The notes: generated by a model from the letters alone, not told the origin. 64,000 nt of DNA from Lantana camara (GCA_037501455.1 CM074864.1:38962001-39026000), one strand, 5' to 3'. Numbered from the stretch's first letter, positions 47,650 through 61,062 are shown. Made by a program: numbers and translations.

Positions 47650-48000
47650 GAAACGGAAGGGCTCGCCCGCACGCCATCGCATGCGGGATTGCGCGCAACA
47701 TGTAATGCAGCCCCACACCACCGCAGCCCGTACGGGCGCTGGTGCAGGGCACGCCAGGGCCGCGAGCGCAGCGCCCGCTTCGTCTTCCCATCGCCCAGCA
47801 GAGCGGCGCGCAGCCAACGCTTGAGGCGCGCGCGACATGCAGCAGTGCGCTGCGGCGCGCAGCCAGCGCTTGAGGCGCGCACGACGTGCAGCAGTGCGCT
47901 GCGGCGCGCCGCCTATCGCTGCTCGTCCGGACAGCAGCGCGAGCAATCGCGCGAGAATACCTACTCGCTCGCGCCTCGCGCGGGCCGTTTTGGGACTTCG
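47650..48000. repeat. GC-rich leader island with a 49-bp tandem repeat (copia-2)
   Basis: A 49-bp unit (GCGGCGCGCAGCCAGCGC...) starts at 47803, 47852 and, in part, 47901. The whole 350 bp is CpG-rich, and open frames on all six frames across it are composition artefacts. It holds the same position as 7620-7830 in copia-1, but the sequences are not obviously alignable. Confidence 0.8.
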
Positions 48001-51000
48001 TTGTCGTTTCGTGTTTTTGCAGTTTCGTAAAATCCAGTTAAATTTTTTTTAAAAAAATTTGATTTTATTTTAAAATTTATTATTTTTAAAATAATTATAA
48101 AATTTGGGATTTTTATGAATTAAAGTCAAGTTCTTATTTTTCGAGAAAATAATAAATATAACTTTGAATGATATTTTCGACAAAAATTTAATTTTGAATT
48201 AATTGTGGTTTTGTCAAATTGATCCGGGTTCGATTTTTAATAAACTCTTGAACAATGAACTAATATTCAAATTACTTAAGTTAATTGTAACTTGAAGTTA
48301 AGGGAATTTTAAATTTAGTCGGTAAATTTAAATTTCAAGCGGATTATGCTAGTTTAGGCGATCATGTGTTAGTCTTTTGAATGTTTTAATCTATGCACAT
48401 GGATGATTTCAATTGGGGTCGGAGCCCCATAATTGCGTTATTTCAATTGGGGTTGGAACCCTACTTATGCGTGTACTGTTATGCGTTTATTATATGGCTT
48501 TCCTTATTATTGTTTTGGGCTGGGGTATGCCCCATGTATTTATCTATGGTTAATATGAAGATGGAGCCATGTTACTTTATGTTAAGAGAATAGAACGTAG
48601 GAAGTGAGTTTTTTTTTTCATTTTGGAGACAAGCACCCAAGGAACAAGAAGGGTGCACAAGGAGCACTTGAAGAACGGTGGCCATAAGAGACGACCCCTC
48701 AAAATGTTTAGGAGGGTTTCTATTAATGTAATAGATAGGGCGTTTTTCCATTTAATTCTGTACCCCTATGTGATATAAACGGTCTTATGTGACATGTATG
48801 TTAGAACTATCAATTATGGAGTGGCTCCCATAGTTGCACATAAGATAGGATATCCATGATCATCTCATAGTAGTATCATGCTAGGACATGTTATCTGTTA
48901 ATTGCTTATGTGATGCATTTTATGTGAAACTGCATTAATCAAGACAATTAAAATGGATAAGTGTACATGTTGGTGAGGTCAAAACCGGACAACTCTCCGG
49001 TTAATTCGAAAATCCCTAATTAAAATATTGAGCAACTTTCGAATAAATAGGTATTCTATTACGTTAATTAAAATTGCTTACACTTTCTCTGCTTAGCATT
49101 TAGGTTATAGTTCTGTGATTGTCTACAAGTTGAAATGCGACCCATTAATATCCGTCCTTGAGTCAAATAAGTTAACTAAAGTCTTGACCACTCTGATTGG
49201 CTACGAATCTTAAAATCCGATTAAGATTCCAAAGGAGAAACTCGTTCTCTAAAAGGGCGAAATTTTTACCTATTGTGAAAATTCGACCTAGGCTTAAGAG
49301 CAATTGTGCTCCCTCATAAATGTGTTACAAAGTATAACACATTATAGGAACACTTAAGAGCAATTGTACTCTCTTGTGAGCTTGTTACAAGGTATAACAA
49401 ATCGAAGGAATTGTTCCAAATTTGTATGAAGGAATGCATGTGTGACATGGATTGAAAGTCCTCACTAAGGAGGACCTTAGTCCACTGATTGCTTGAATTG
49501 TTTCTATCATCATTCTTAACCCCTTTTGCTCAACCTTAGATGATGCTATTGTAGCATAGTTCATCAAATTAGTTGATAACTTAAGAGAGCATCCTTAAGA
49601 AGGACTAAAAAGTAATGATGATTAGTTCTTCTTCTAAACCTATTAAGGTAAAGCCATCTAGGCCAAAGAAGAAGAAACACTTAAAACCCGATGGAGGGGT
49701 GAGAGAAGGGAAAGCCTAAAAGAAAGAAAGATCAGACTTAAGCTTCCATAGTGGCAAACTAGGGCCTTGGAAAGGAACTGCAAAGAGTATAAGGATACTC
49801 CGTGTGTCTCTCATCGTGGTAATTCCGATAGGATTAGAATTCAATAGTTTTGAGTTAATTTTGTATAAATTGTTGTGCAAAACTCAAGGTATTGATGTTT
49901 TGAACATACAACAAGATAACACAAGTAAGTAAGATGACAAAGTTTCAAATAACTTTGGAACGTTATAAATAGGATTAGCAATTTAATCGTCTTAGGATCA
50001 TTTTATGAAAATGAACTCAAAGACTTAACTTTCTAAGAATCCCATTTTGAGGGAAACATTCCCGAGACCTCATTTATATGAAACGAAAGGACGTCCCCTA
50101 TCTATGTATGGATTTCGATCCATGCTCAGGATTTTGGATTGCTTAATGTAAGCACTAGATAAAATCACTAGTGTAATCATTATGAATATGTGTACTTAAT
50201 GAAGTAGGAATTTGAACCTTTTGTGAAATTACTAGAATTTCAAAAGGGGAGGTTAGGAACCATAGTAGTTATAAGACATAAGCAACTCAATTGGATCGAG
50301 ATTGCAGATATCTTAGTGACTAACTCCTTAGTTATCTTAGAGATAATAGGATTATCACTCAGTAAGCCCATTCAAAAACATGGTATTTTTGAATGAAGGA
50401 ACATAACTCTATAGGATATGGTTCGTTCTTGTTATTGACTTACCTTCGTCCTGAACATGTGCTTCAGAATATGCAGTTAGGATTTTGAATCTTACACATT
50501 CCAAATCAGTCCCTTAAATGAACTATGAATTGTGGCATTCAAAATTCCTTAATAATTCTTATCTTAGAATTTTGGAATTGTCTCCTTGTATGAAGAGGAC
50601 AGTGGGAGTCTTCTTAAGTGAAGAAGACAGTGGGAGATGAATTTGAAACAAGTTTAAGTTTATATGTACAATATATAGTATTGTTTTTGCGATTCTTTGG
50701 AACAATTGTTGTTTGTTCTAAAGAATGTATCTCTCTTAAGTCTTCTTAATTGAAGAAGAAATTGAGAGATAAGATTGAAACTAGTTCAAGTCTATCCAAA
50801 CAATATAGAATATTGTTTCTATGATTCTTTTGAACAAATATAGTTTGTTTTAAAGAACATAACTTTCTTAAGGAATCATTCCTAAAAGAGAACAAAGGTA
50901 AGCCCAAGGACCTCAAAAGGTTTGAGGACAAAACCCACGCCACAAATAGAGAGAGATAAACTGTTCTGATAAAACTTAGCCAATTTTATGAGATAGTACG

Positions 51001-51149
51001 CGTGTGAACTCTCATCTTTCAACGCGTTCAGAAAGTATTCCTAGATAGACCGTAAGATAATATGGTTTCTCCATAAGATCTTCTTGAGTGGATATAGATC
51101 CATTTACTTATAAGGAGGCGCTGTCAGATTTGGAATCTGAGCAGTGAAA

Positions 51150-52357
51150 AACAAACTATGAACTCTGAAATGGATTCCATATAATCAAACTAAGTTTGGA
51201 CCTTAGTTGAACTACTTGATAGGATCAAACTTGTCTTATCAATGTGAGATGAAGACATAAATATGGAACATCTATGGATTTCACATTTAATGGGAGTAAG
51301 CAAAAGGTTTAAGACTCCAAATGGTCAATTTACGAAATTGGATCTGGCTTCTAGGAATTAGAGTATTCAAATTAGTGAAATTGTCAAAGTTGTTTGACTT
51401 GAAATTCAAACAAAGCATTAGAGACTCAAAGTTCAACTTTTGGTACTTTGCGGAGATGACATCAATGAGAAGGATGACATTAAAGTCACCAAAGCATGGT
51501 TTGGAACCATTTTGAGATGAAAGATCTTGGCGATAGATCCTACATTCTCGAGACAAATATCTATGGAGATAGATTTAAGAGAATATTTGGATTATCACAG
51601 TCAAGGTACATAGGCAATATACTAAAAGAGTTTAGTATGGAAGATTCCTACAGAATTTCCAATGGACAATGGAACATCTCTTTTGAAGAGGATGTGTCCT
51701 AAAATAGCTATGAGAAAGTTAGAATGTCCACAACCCTTTTCGGGAAAAGGGGGCATAATGTATGCAAAGCTATGTACTTGACAAGATAGGGTTACCACAT
51801 AGCGTGATGGGCCAATTGTAAATGTAACCTTAGAGAAGGTCACTGGACTGCTGTAAAATTATCCTCCGAGTACTTTCGAAGAAATGAGGATATATTTTAA
51901 GAGTCCAGCAAGATCTTGTCATTAAAGGATTGTTTGATGTAATCATTGCATCAAAGTATAGATAATTATTGATCTATAAGGGGATACACCTCTTGCCTAG
52001 TAGGCAGAATAGTGCTTTGGAAGGAGTTCCAATCGAGAGGCACTGAAGATTCGACTATTAAAGTTGAATACATAGTCGTATTGAATACCACTAAGTTAAG
52101 TGTTTGGGTAAGAAACTCCATCTAATGCGTAGATGAAGTTCCTAGCATAAAACAACACCATTATCATATTGTATGATGAAATGGATGGTTGCTTGAGTAA
52201 GAGAATCGACACCTCACCAAGGGACCAGACGCTTGATTATGAATCACATGAACAAGGAAATTGTGTTTCTTTAATGATGTACAAATTAGAAACATTCACA
52301 TCAGCAGGGAATATAGCAGATCCACTTTGGAAATGCCCAAAGTCAATAAGGCTCTAA
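51150..52357 (+). pseudogene. Copia reverse transcriptase and RNase H remnant (copia-2)
   Basis: RT start SEMDSI then WTLVE near 51165. The YVDD region reads GDDI at about 51453, with neighbouring residues deleted and a frameshift. A clean stretch at 51505-51650 follows (FEMKDLGDRSYILETNIYGD, then LSQSRYIGNILKEFSMEDS). RNase H fragments lead to AGNIADPLWKCPKS at about 52308. Many stops. It preserves different residues from copia-1. Confidence 0.8.
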
Positions 52358-52408
52358 AGGTACATCTTGGGAAGATGTGACCTAGAATGGACCTGAAAGG
52401 CTTTTACG

Positions 52409-52422
52409 AGCAAGCGGAAGAT
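52409..52422 (+). promoter_or_regulatory. Polypurine tract (copia-2)
   Basis: AGCAAGCGGAAGAT directly before TGTTGGG; copia-1 has GCAAGTGGGAGAT here. Confidence 0.75.
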
Positions 52423-54543
52423 TGTTGGGAATAGTGCCCTAGAAAGCTGTTATGCTTTGGGACTTTCCCTATATCACAGATAATTTTTGAATAATATACG
52501 AATGATTGTAATCACAGGCGAACACTTCTTATGTTCCAATACGTGTTTTGTGTGTTTCCATTACGTGTGCATATCTAGAACTCCCCTAATCCGATGAGGC
52601 CGTTAAGAACTTTGTCATTATGGGAATGACCCATGAAACAAGTTCTTAACTCCATAGGCAAGGATTAGAAACTTCTCCAAGTCAATGAGGCCAACAGACA
52701 GTGGGAGTTTCGACTTTGCCTCGTTTGAGACTTGCTTGTGTAGTTGTGTCCTTAAGAAGAATCATCCTGTTTCAGGGGGTGTAAAGTGCATAAGTTGATG
52801 CGTACACAATATAAAAGGGGGCTTGTTGTAAGAACAAGTTCACTGAGAGTGCCCCACGTGAGAAGATTCCTAAATGGGAAAGGACGTTACTAGAAATTCC
52901 AGATTAGGAAATATCTCACATGTTAATGATGTGAGGAATTAATCCTTAGACTTGAGATTCCACATTGTCTCATATGAGCTAACTCTGTAATCTTTGATAA
53001 AGGCTCAAAAGGGGGTTGCCATATAGACACCTGAACCAGGGCCTATGTTGGGATTACACAAGTGGCATATGAGAATTGTTGGAATCAATAAAGGACCTAC
53101 ACTTGCTGTAGGCAAGGTGATCTCTTATTACACAAGTCATTCATGTTCCATCCTAAAATCCTTGCGCAAGGTGGTTAGATCAAGACATCAAGAAAATTGG
53201 GTTTTCTTGGATTGAGATCAAATGAAATATGAAGGGAACTTTGTTTTAAGATGAAGGTTAGTAGGGCTCTCCATATTCCCATACCCTAGGTCTTAATCGA
53301 GAGATAGGATGGTAAGAGGATCGTATCCCACATGATGTCATTGACAGAAAGGTTCTTTCGAATATACATTCAGATTTCAGGTAGGGGTCACACACCTGTT
53401 GCTAGACTATGGTCGTGTGATCTGTGAGATAATTATTAATAAAGTGTATTAATTAATTAGGCTCACTGCAAACTGAAATTGAACCTAGAGGATCACACAC
53501 AAATACCGGATTCAAAGAGTACTGTTAGAAAGATCAAGTAATTAATCGAAATGAGACCACATATGTATGGTACACGTGTGGGAGTCACGAGCGAGTTTGG
53601 ACGCATGACTTCAATTACAGAATTGGATCATGTGTTAATTAATTGGAGAACTAATTATTAAGTCCAAATATAATTGATTGGAGAATTAATTATAAATCCC
53701 TAATATATTTAATTGGAGAATTAATTATATAGACAAATGAAATTAATTGGAGAATTAATTTTAGCCCGTTAGAAGTAATTGGTGAATTAATTCTAAAGTC
53801 CATCATGGAATTAATTGGAGGATTAATTCTAAGTATTTAATTATTTGGTTGTTCTAATTTGATTAGAATAAATAAATAAATAAACATCTTCTATTTTATT
53901 ATTCTAATAAAGTATTAATTCTAATATGATTAGAATAAATATTATTGGGATAAGATATTTAATTATTGCTAGAATAATTAAATATTCCTAAATTAGTTAG
54001 GAGCTCTTTTTCTAGAAGAATAAATATCTTATTTTAGAATAAGATATTAGTTACTTGGAGAGAAAGAAAAATAGAAGAAAAAGTCAAAGTAGGAGACCAT
54101 CTCCTACAAGCAATGGGGTTCGAACCTAGCCTATAAAAGGACTATGGGTTCGAGATTTTGGGGCTTACATGTGATTTGGAGATCACGTCCAACCTTCATG
54201 GAATTTTGGGGATAATTCTCTTGCTCTCTTTTCTCCTTTCATGTTTCTTTAATATGCATGTTATAGTACTAGAATACTCACTAACATGATTTGAATCTAG
54301 GTTGTTGTGGATTAATACTTTAGAGGATTTCTACTTTGGAATCTCGAAGAAAGAATCGTTCAAGAAACGGGGATTCATGCTGCATGAAGAACGTTTGAGG
54401 GTGGCTCAAAACGTTTCAAGAAAGCTTCAATTGTTGTAAGTTTCTTGTAATCCCTTAAGTTTTGAAACGAACATTGCAAGATCACGATCACTTTTGGAAT
54501 AATTTTTAAACTTCTGCTGCTTTAACTCTGTTGTTTTCCAATA
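52423..54543 (+). repeat. 3' LTR of copia-2
   Basis: TGTTGGGAATAGTGCC to TTTTCCAATA. TATAAAAG near 54133. The AATTAATTGGAGAATTAATT tract (53636-53840) has 6 units against 7 in the 5' LTR. Confidence 0.9.
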
Positions 54544-54857
54544 GGGGTTTTCTCCCTCTTCTCCTTTCCTTGCTTGCCTCACATTGAAATGGGGAAAAAA
54601 GAAAAGGGATTCCGCCCTTTTAGGGTTGATCAAACGAGTCAGTTAACGCGGGTCGCGCTCAGAAAAATGCAAGGTTAGTTTCATCGGATCTAAATCATCA
54701 AAATGAATCCAATGGCGAAGTCTGAATTCGAATCTGAATTCTTGAGCTCAAGATTGCCGAAGTTAGGTCCCTAAACTTTCAAAATTGGGCAATTGAGCCC
54801 AAACACATTTTAAATAAATTTTAAGGCACACACAACTATAAAATTAAATTCACGTTG
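54544..54857 (-). repeat. Inverted family B LTR, middle piece
   Basis: Reverse complement of about 43615-44013 (for example CCTTGCTTGCCTCACATTGAAATG against CATTTCAATGTGAGGC). Cut on the left by copia-2 and on the right by the family A element. Confidence 0.85.
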
Positions 54858-57476
54858 TGTAGCACCCCTACAAATGGAGATGCCACACCCCCGCACTACA
54901 CGTCGATCCACACACAGAATGGATAGTCCATACCTGAACCAACCTGCAGCGAACGGGTGATAATAAAATAAACAACAACTAGCTAGGCGGGACTAACCCT
55001 CAAATTAAATACCATAATGTATAAAAGTAAAACGGGATCATGCTTTAATATCTTTTTTTTTCAAGTAAACCAAGTCCTTATCTCACATATCAATACATTA
55101 TCATCTCCAAGTACATAACAAGTATCAATAACAATAATTACTATGCAACAATAAATAAAATGCACCGTGCCTGACTCGAATGCAACGACTAAACTCGGCT
55201 CTGACTCCCACCAAGCACGCACCTGCAAGGACCTAAAAGGTGGAGGCGTCAGTCTATGAAGACTGAGTGAGGGCTTGAATAAATATTAGCGCTGTTAACA
55301 TGCAAGTTATATTCTCGGGTAAAGCTTTAGAAAGGAAAGTAATATAAGTTCAAAATGGAATATTCTTCGCCCGAGGATACAACTGTCCAATTTAACAATT
55401 CATTCAATTCAATTCATGCAATACGTGGCCCGGCGAGTGAGGGCAATCTCCAACCGTACTCCAAGTGTGAATAATACATGCTTGCTTTATTAGTCAATAG
55501 ACGATCATGCAATTCAATTATCGTGCAGTCGTGCGGTAGTGTATTCAAGAAATACAATCAATGAATGAAAATCATGCAATAACCCGAGGACAATCCATGG
55601 TGCCGGACCCATCCCCAGTCTCCTTCTCCCTCTAATGATGGGAAGGTAACTACCCTTCACCATCCACGACGCGTTGAGCAGAGGGTACATGAATCCCTAA
55701 GCCCGGAACTCCTTCCTCCACTAATCTCCTAACGGATTCAGGGGTCATCCCAATGTGGTGAGAATAGCGCTAGAGTTACCCGTCAGCCCAGGCTTTCTCG
55801 GTTGGCTCAAGCCACTACCCTCGAGCCCAAAGTGAACATGCTTTACTCGCCAATACACGGTAACATGACTTGCTTTTCATGAACATGACTTGATTGAAAT
55901 TGTGAGTGATTTCATGGAAAATTATAGATATAATTTATACCTTTTGGCCGAAAGTTCATGTAAAGGTATACGTGTTCTATATAACTAGCAATTAAACCTC
56001 ACCTGACAGGCGATACAACGACTCGTGGATGCGTGAACGTGGTCATGATCAGCAATCTCCGTCCTGGAGAAGAACTGGACAAGAAATGGAAACATTTGTG
56101 CACTCGTGAGACACGACTCGATAATGGTACCAATATGACGCACGACATAAACACATAATGAGATATCGTGCAATGAGCAATGTAGCATATAATTATCATG
56201 TTATGACATGCAATTGATCATATAATCATAAATTGGGATCAATTAGAGGTAAAGAAAAGGGTTTGGAAATGTTAAATTTATGCAGAATGTTTCTGCCTCT
56301 CCAGCGACCTGGGAACGGCCATTCCGGGTTTTAGTACAAAATGGGAAGGGTCGTTCCCAGCTCCCCGAAGCTACTCCCCGAAGACGGGAAGGGCTGTTCC
56401 CGGCTGTAAGCCAAAGTGGGAACGGTCGCTCCCGTTCTCGCCGCCATGCACATAATTTGAACATGGGAACGGCCTTTCCCAAATACAAAGGGAACGGGAA
56501 GGGTCGTTCCCGTTACGCAGACAATACAGAAAATTGAGCAGAAGAACACGGGAGGCACGAACCACCCTCCGAATCATCCCAATCACTTATAACCCAATCT
56601 CTACTTGCATAATTTCATGAAGGAAACATGCCAGCATACTTAATATACAATAAAATCCAACTTAAACACTTATTTCATGCGTTGATCATCAAAATCATCA
56701 ACTTCCACTCATGTATGAACTTATCATATAAGTTCAATTCCTTCAAGAATCCATCCATGATTTTAAGATACAACCATATATTCATGTATCTAGCAACCAA
56801 TAATCCATATATTCAACAACTCCCTAAACCCTAGCTTCAACACTCAATCAAGAATCACTCATACAACTCCTACACATAACTTGAAGAAAAGAGAATGGAA
56901 GAAAATGATGAAAATGGATGATTGAGCATCAAAGCTTGAAATTTCTTGGAAGCACTTGGTTGAGTTTATCAAAATCCTTTCTCCTTTTCTTCTTGAAGGA
57001 ACCGAGACAATAAGGAAGCAAATATGTTGGGTGGTTATGGTGAAATGGAATGGATGGAAGATTGAAGAAACATATACCGTGATTTATCTCTTGAAAAAGT
57101 GTGGTATTTACAATTAAATCCTCCAAAGATATAAGTCATGCAATTAAGGATACAAGGATTAAAGAATGATCAATTTAGTCCAAGAAGTTTTCATGAAATT
57201 TGGTCCACTAATTTAAATAAATGGTCAATTAAGGACAATTAAGCAAATAATTCAAGTTCGGTAATTATTTCTTGTAACAATTAAATCTAATTTATAAAAT
57301 AATTCTCAAGTTGATACGTATTTCACATATTTTCACGTAATCATGTTTGAAATATAATTCATAAAATTAATATAACACGTATAAATTGAATAAACGAAAA
57401 TAATAAAATAAAATCCTAACGTTCGAAACTCACATTTGCCGAGCGTACCTGACTGTCTGGAAATTGGGGCGTTACA
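54858..57476 (-). repeat. 3' LTR (element sense) of the family A element
   Basis: TGTAGCACCCCTAC to GGGGCGTTACA in plus-strand reading; 2619 bp. Palindrome cassette at 56304-56520. Confidence 0.93.
56304..56520. repeat. Palindrome cassette, GGGAACGGTCGTTCCC type
   Basis: About six units: GGGAACGGCCATTCC, GGGAAGGGTCGTTCCC, GGGAAGGGCTGTTCCC, GGGAACGGTCGCTCCC, GGGAACGGCCTTTCCC, GGGAAGGGTCGTTCCC. It starts after TGCAGAATGTTTCTGC. Frames through it give GNGRS-type peptide repeats on both strands, a by-product of the palindromes. Confidence 0.88.
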
Positions 57477-57497
57477 ATTCTCTCCCCCTTAAGAGAA
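57477..57497 (-). promoter_or_regulatory. Polypurine tract of the family A element
   Basis: Minus strand reads CTTAAGGGGGAGAGAATTG then TAACGCCCC, directly at the LTR edge. Confidence 0.88.
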
Positions 57498-57696
57498 TCC
57501 GTCCTCGGATTCACCCTTCCGTGTTCATTCCACGGGGGTTGGCCATTCCCCGTCAGGGATTAGTTCGAAAGGTGTCTTCATTCACCAAGGGTTCTCCAAT
57601 GTTGTGAAATCACGACCCTCAACTTTCTGGAGTCTAAACGCTCGCAAGAAAACCTAACCTTCCACTAAAATAAGTTGACAAATAACAGGTAATGCT

Positions 57697-57798
57697 GAGA
57701 GTGCCCCGTCTCTCAACAACGACGAGAGAACCCCGTCTCTCGAACAAGTAACAAGAGAACCCCGTATCTTGACAACCCTGAGAGAATCCCCGTCTCTC
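57697..57798. repeat. Four hairpin repeats near the polypurine tract
   Basis: GAGAGTGCCCCGTCTCTC (57697), GAGAGAACCCCGTCTCTC (57724), AAGAGAACCCCGTATCTT (57753), GAGAGAATCCCCGTCTCTC (57780). Each can form a 4-5-bp stem with a CCCC-containing loop. In the third copy the outer bases change on both arms (G to A, C to T), keeping the pair. Confidence 0.8.
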
Positions 57799-57799
57799 A

Positions 57800-60446
57800 T
57801 GCACACAAAATAAAAAAAAATTAAGCGAATACTTAGATAAACATTTACAATTATCACATAAGGAGTAGGTAGAAAATATCAATTATGCAATTTATTGTTC
57901 ACAAGAAATCGCATTAACAATAAATAAGAAATCAAATACGGCAATGATAAAATAAATGATGCACGTGGTATGCATGTTCAAGTGTACCGTTCACCGGGGA
58001 TTGAAGTTCTTGCATTTGTAACAATTCGGTTGAATACTTGATCCTTTAGTTGAGATTTCTTCTCCTCGTACTATCATGCCTCAAATGCTCGATGTATATA
58101 ACCTTGCAATCGAAGTTTTCATCCCTGCTCTATTATCTCCTTGTCCCTTAGAACACCCGTTCCCGTAATTTCTCAAAGCACTTACCTTTCTAACTTTATC
58201 TTCCAAATTATCTCATCCTTTATGTCATCCCGGTTCAACACTTCAATTCTTGCCAGTTTCCTCAGCCCTGGTGTTCTTTTCTAACAAATCCGTAGATCAT
58301 TGTCACCGTCACATTTTCTATGTCGACTTCACTATCAGATTTGCCGGTTGAACCCTTCTTAACCTGCCTCATACACTTACTTCCTAGATCCGAAAATAGA
58401 ACTAAACCTTTGAGCTTCTTGTTGGTCATTTCACGCAGATCTTGAATGACAGTCACCTTCCTTGTAAAATTCTCGTCTTTGATCAAAGTATGCTTAATCA
58501 TCCCATAGAAGTCATCGTTTCTTCTATTTCCATTACCAACAACAAACTCCGAGTCAATGACATTGGTATTTCCACTTACCGGATTTTTGGCTTACAAACT
58601 TCTACCCTCCATTACCTTCTCCTTTCCTTCAATGGGGAAATTTCTGTAATATGCCTCTTATTAGCTCTTGCTTCTTGACCTTGACAGAGGATTCCTACTA
58701 GCATGTACTTTATCAACATGAGGTGTCAAGATTCGAGATTTACCACCCAAGTATTAGCCAGACTGATCTCTTTTCTTTTGACCGCGTCAAATGATATCCT
58801 GAGACTTCAAGAGGACCATAAACGGTAGCACCTACCTCCCGAGAACAGTAATAAAACAAAGGTACTATCGATGATGAGACTTTTCTTCGGGCAAGAAGAA
58901 GAAAAGGTTTAAATTGTCGAAGACTTCTTTCACATGGTTCTGACAAAGAGCTCCCGGAAGAATCGGTTTTCTTGAAGTTCTAACTCTCTCTAGTAGGATC
59001 TAATCTTTGACTTTAATTTGTTTCCCGGCCGGCTCTCCCCCTTAAGAAAATAGAATTTTCTAATTCCTTGAGCTTGTTTACCACTCCTTAATTTCTCCAA
59101 CTATATCGCCAATCTGATCTGATATCTGTAATTTTTCGACATCCCACAATCCGGTGAAGCATAATCAGCCATCAAAGTTCCTTAGGTGAAAGTTGTAGAT
59201 TTCTACTATCCGTAAGAGTGCAACAACCCTGTACTTGCCACCTATTGCTTCCAAAGAGTTGATATTTAGCAAGACCGACACCACTACCTGAAGCAAGAAA
59301 AAGTTCATTCTCCTGCACCACTGCATCTCCAAGATGCTGACTAATTTCTTAAGGTCGAAGAAACCACGGAACATTTATCTGCTTGAACTTATCAGCATTT
59401 TTCAGATTCCAATAATCTTTCCATTATCTATATCATGCCGGATCATATTAAGTCATGGACCAGTAAGTTCTCACGGATCCCCGAAACATTACTAGACTTC
59501 AAGTAGAATTGGATGACCCGGTTACAAACATGATATCCGATGACTAAGAGATATTCTTCTTTAAACTCGAGTTGGTAGGAATGGATTGAAGCAATGATTG
59601 GGGCAGAGAATAGGGAGAGCCTATTAACAATAAACACTAAATAATGCATGCCGGTTACTATGTTAATGTACAACTTACAACCAATTTAAAATGCAACACG
59701 TTGGAACAATTATATTAATTTAAAGATATGCTTATAAATAAAGAAATTTACTACTCCAACTAATTTGAGCATGTACTTAATGCATCAAGTAAGTAATCTC
59801 AAATAACATTTATGGCGACATCTATAAATGGGAGGCAATTAAATTAAATCAATGCTTATGTGATGCACGTGCTAATGTATGCGTTGAACCTGTCACCGGG
59901 GTAATGCTAGACTCTAATCCGGCACCCATTCCTTGTTAGTTATATTCCAAGCTTGCCTCGAACGGTTGATCATTCTCTAGTCTTCTCCACGGTCTTTCAT
60001 CTCTTCAAGATTCTCTGGCTTCTACTCGGACCTTTCCTTGATTTGATTTGGAAATTTCTTGAACCTAACTCCTTCCCCGATTATCATTGTCTAAATGGTT
60101 CCCGAACCTTCACCATGATTTATTCCTTGATTAAAACCCTCGTCATACCTTGTGTAACTTGATAATCCGAGATTGTAATTCTTGAATTCAAATGCTTCTA
60201 TTTTCATGCCATTAATATCTCGATATTTCTCAAGGGATTGATCTCCAACAATGGTCACGGTATTCACCCCAGTTATTATTTTACACTTTTTTTTGTAGCT
60301 TCCATTTGTTGCTCCATATCTTCCAATTCAACCATATCATAGTTCGTAATTTTTAAAGCCACTTCATCATCAATTCCTAGAAAATCGTTTCTTCCTTATT
60401 GTTAGAACTCCCGGTGTAAGCATCTTTGGAATTTTCTTCTTCTCTC

Positions 60447-60477
<31 letters not shown>

Positions 60478-61062
60478 TTGTTTTTTGTTTTTCCAACCTC
60501 TTGAATCTTGTAGGTGACTTCCACGCTTGATTCTTCTTTTCCGGATTTCATCACTTGAATTTTAACTCGATAGGGAAGATAATGACTCTCGAAGCCTTGA
60601 ATGAATTTCCGGCACACTTTCTTACCCGTCCCGAAGTTAAAGAAGAAATCTTGTAGTAGACTGAAGTTGTTGAGAAATTGGTCGTGGTTTGATATCGTTT
60701 CCGTAACCTGTAACTCACAACTTCCTTTCGAAAATAAATGCATGTGGGTAAGGCATGCTCATGTCACATAATCAATACCATGAACATGAATTGGACGCAT
60801 AAGGCAACAACTAGTTCAATTAAATTTCAAGATAAACACGATGAACATATGAATTTTTCAGCAATTCAAGATCAATTAATTGACAATTAATAGCATAAAT
60901 CAACGCAAGGCACAAGTTATCAAGTAATTCCATTAATTCAAAAGATTCAAATAGATCAAGAAGTTCAAATAAAATGCAAGACTCTGAAATTAACAAGTAA
61001 TTCCTATGCCGTACGACCTAGACTTGGCACAACACGACACTGGAACCTCTGTTTTGCAATCG
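57800..61062 (-). other. Interior of the family A element; no recognisable protein
   Basis: The longest minus-strand frames are 60402-60743 (113 codons, FLNNFSLLQDFFFNFGTGKK start, then a Lys/Glu/Arg tract from the T-rich run at 60452-60489) and 58262-58501. Neither matches a known retroelement domain to my eye. A phrase with GATGCACGTG...CACCGGGG appears at about 57958-58000 and again at 59857-59900, suggesting an old internal duplication. Confidence 0.5.

Larger units (their letters stand above)
45248..54543 (+). mobile_element. Copia LTR retrotransposon, coding region degenerate (copia-2)
   Basis: LTRs 45248-47387 (2140 bp, first bases TA instead of TG) and 52423-54543 (2121 bp, ending CCAATA instead of CCAACA), PBS at 47390, purine tract before 52423. 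The interior (5.0 kb) is co-linear with copia-1 and also without intact frames. No clean TSD: right flank GGGGT, left flank T. LTRs differ by several percent, so this copy is older than copia-1. Confidence 0.9.

Noticed and set aside
47584..48052. Several Ala/Arg-rich frames of 70-136 codons on both strands
   Set aside because: Stops are scarce in the GC-rich copia leader island; no domain, and the region precedes gag.
56243..56558. Overlapping frames on both strands giving GNGRS / GNDRSH-type peptide repeats, repeated at 62470-62776
   Set aside because: They are the palindrome cassette read in several frames; the same peptides arise on both strands because the DNA is symmetric.
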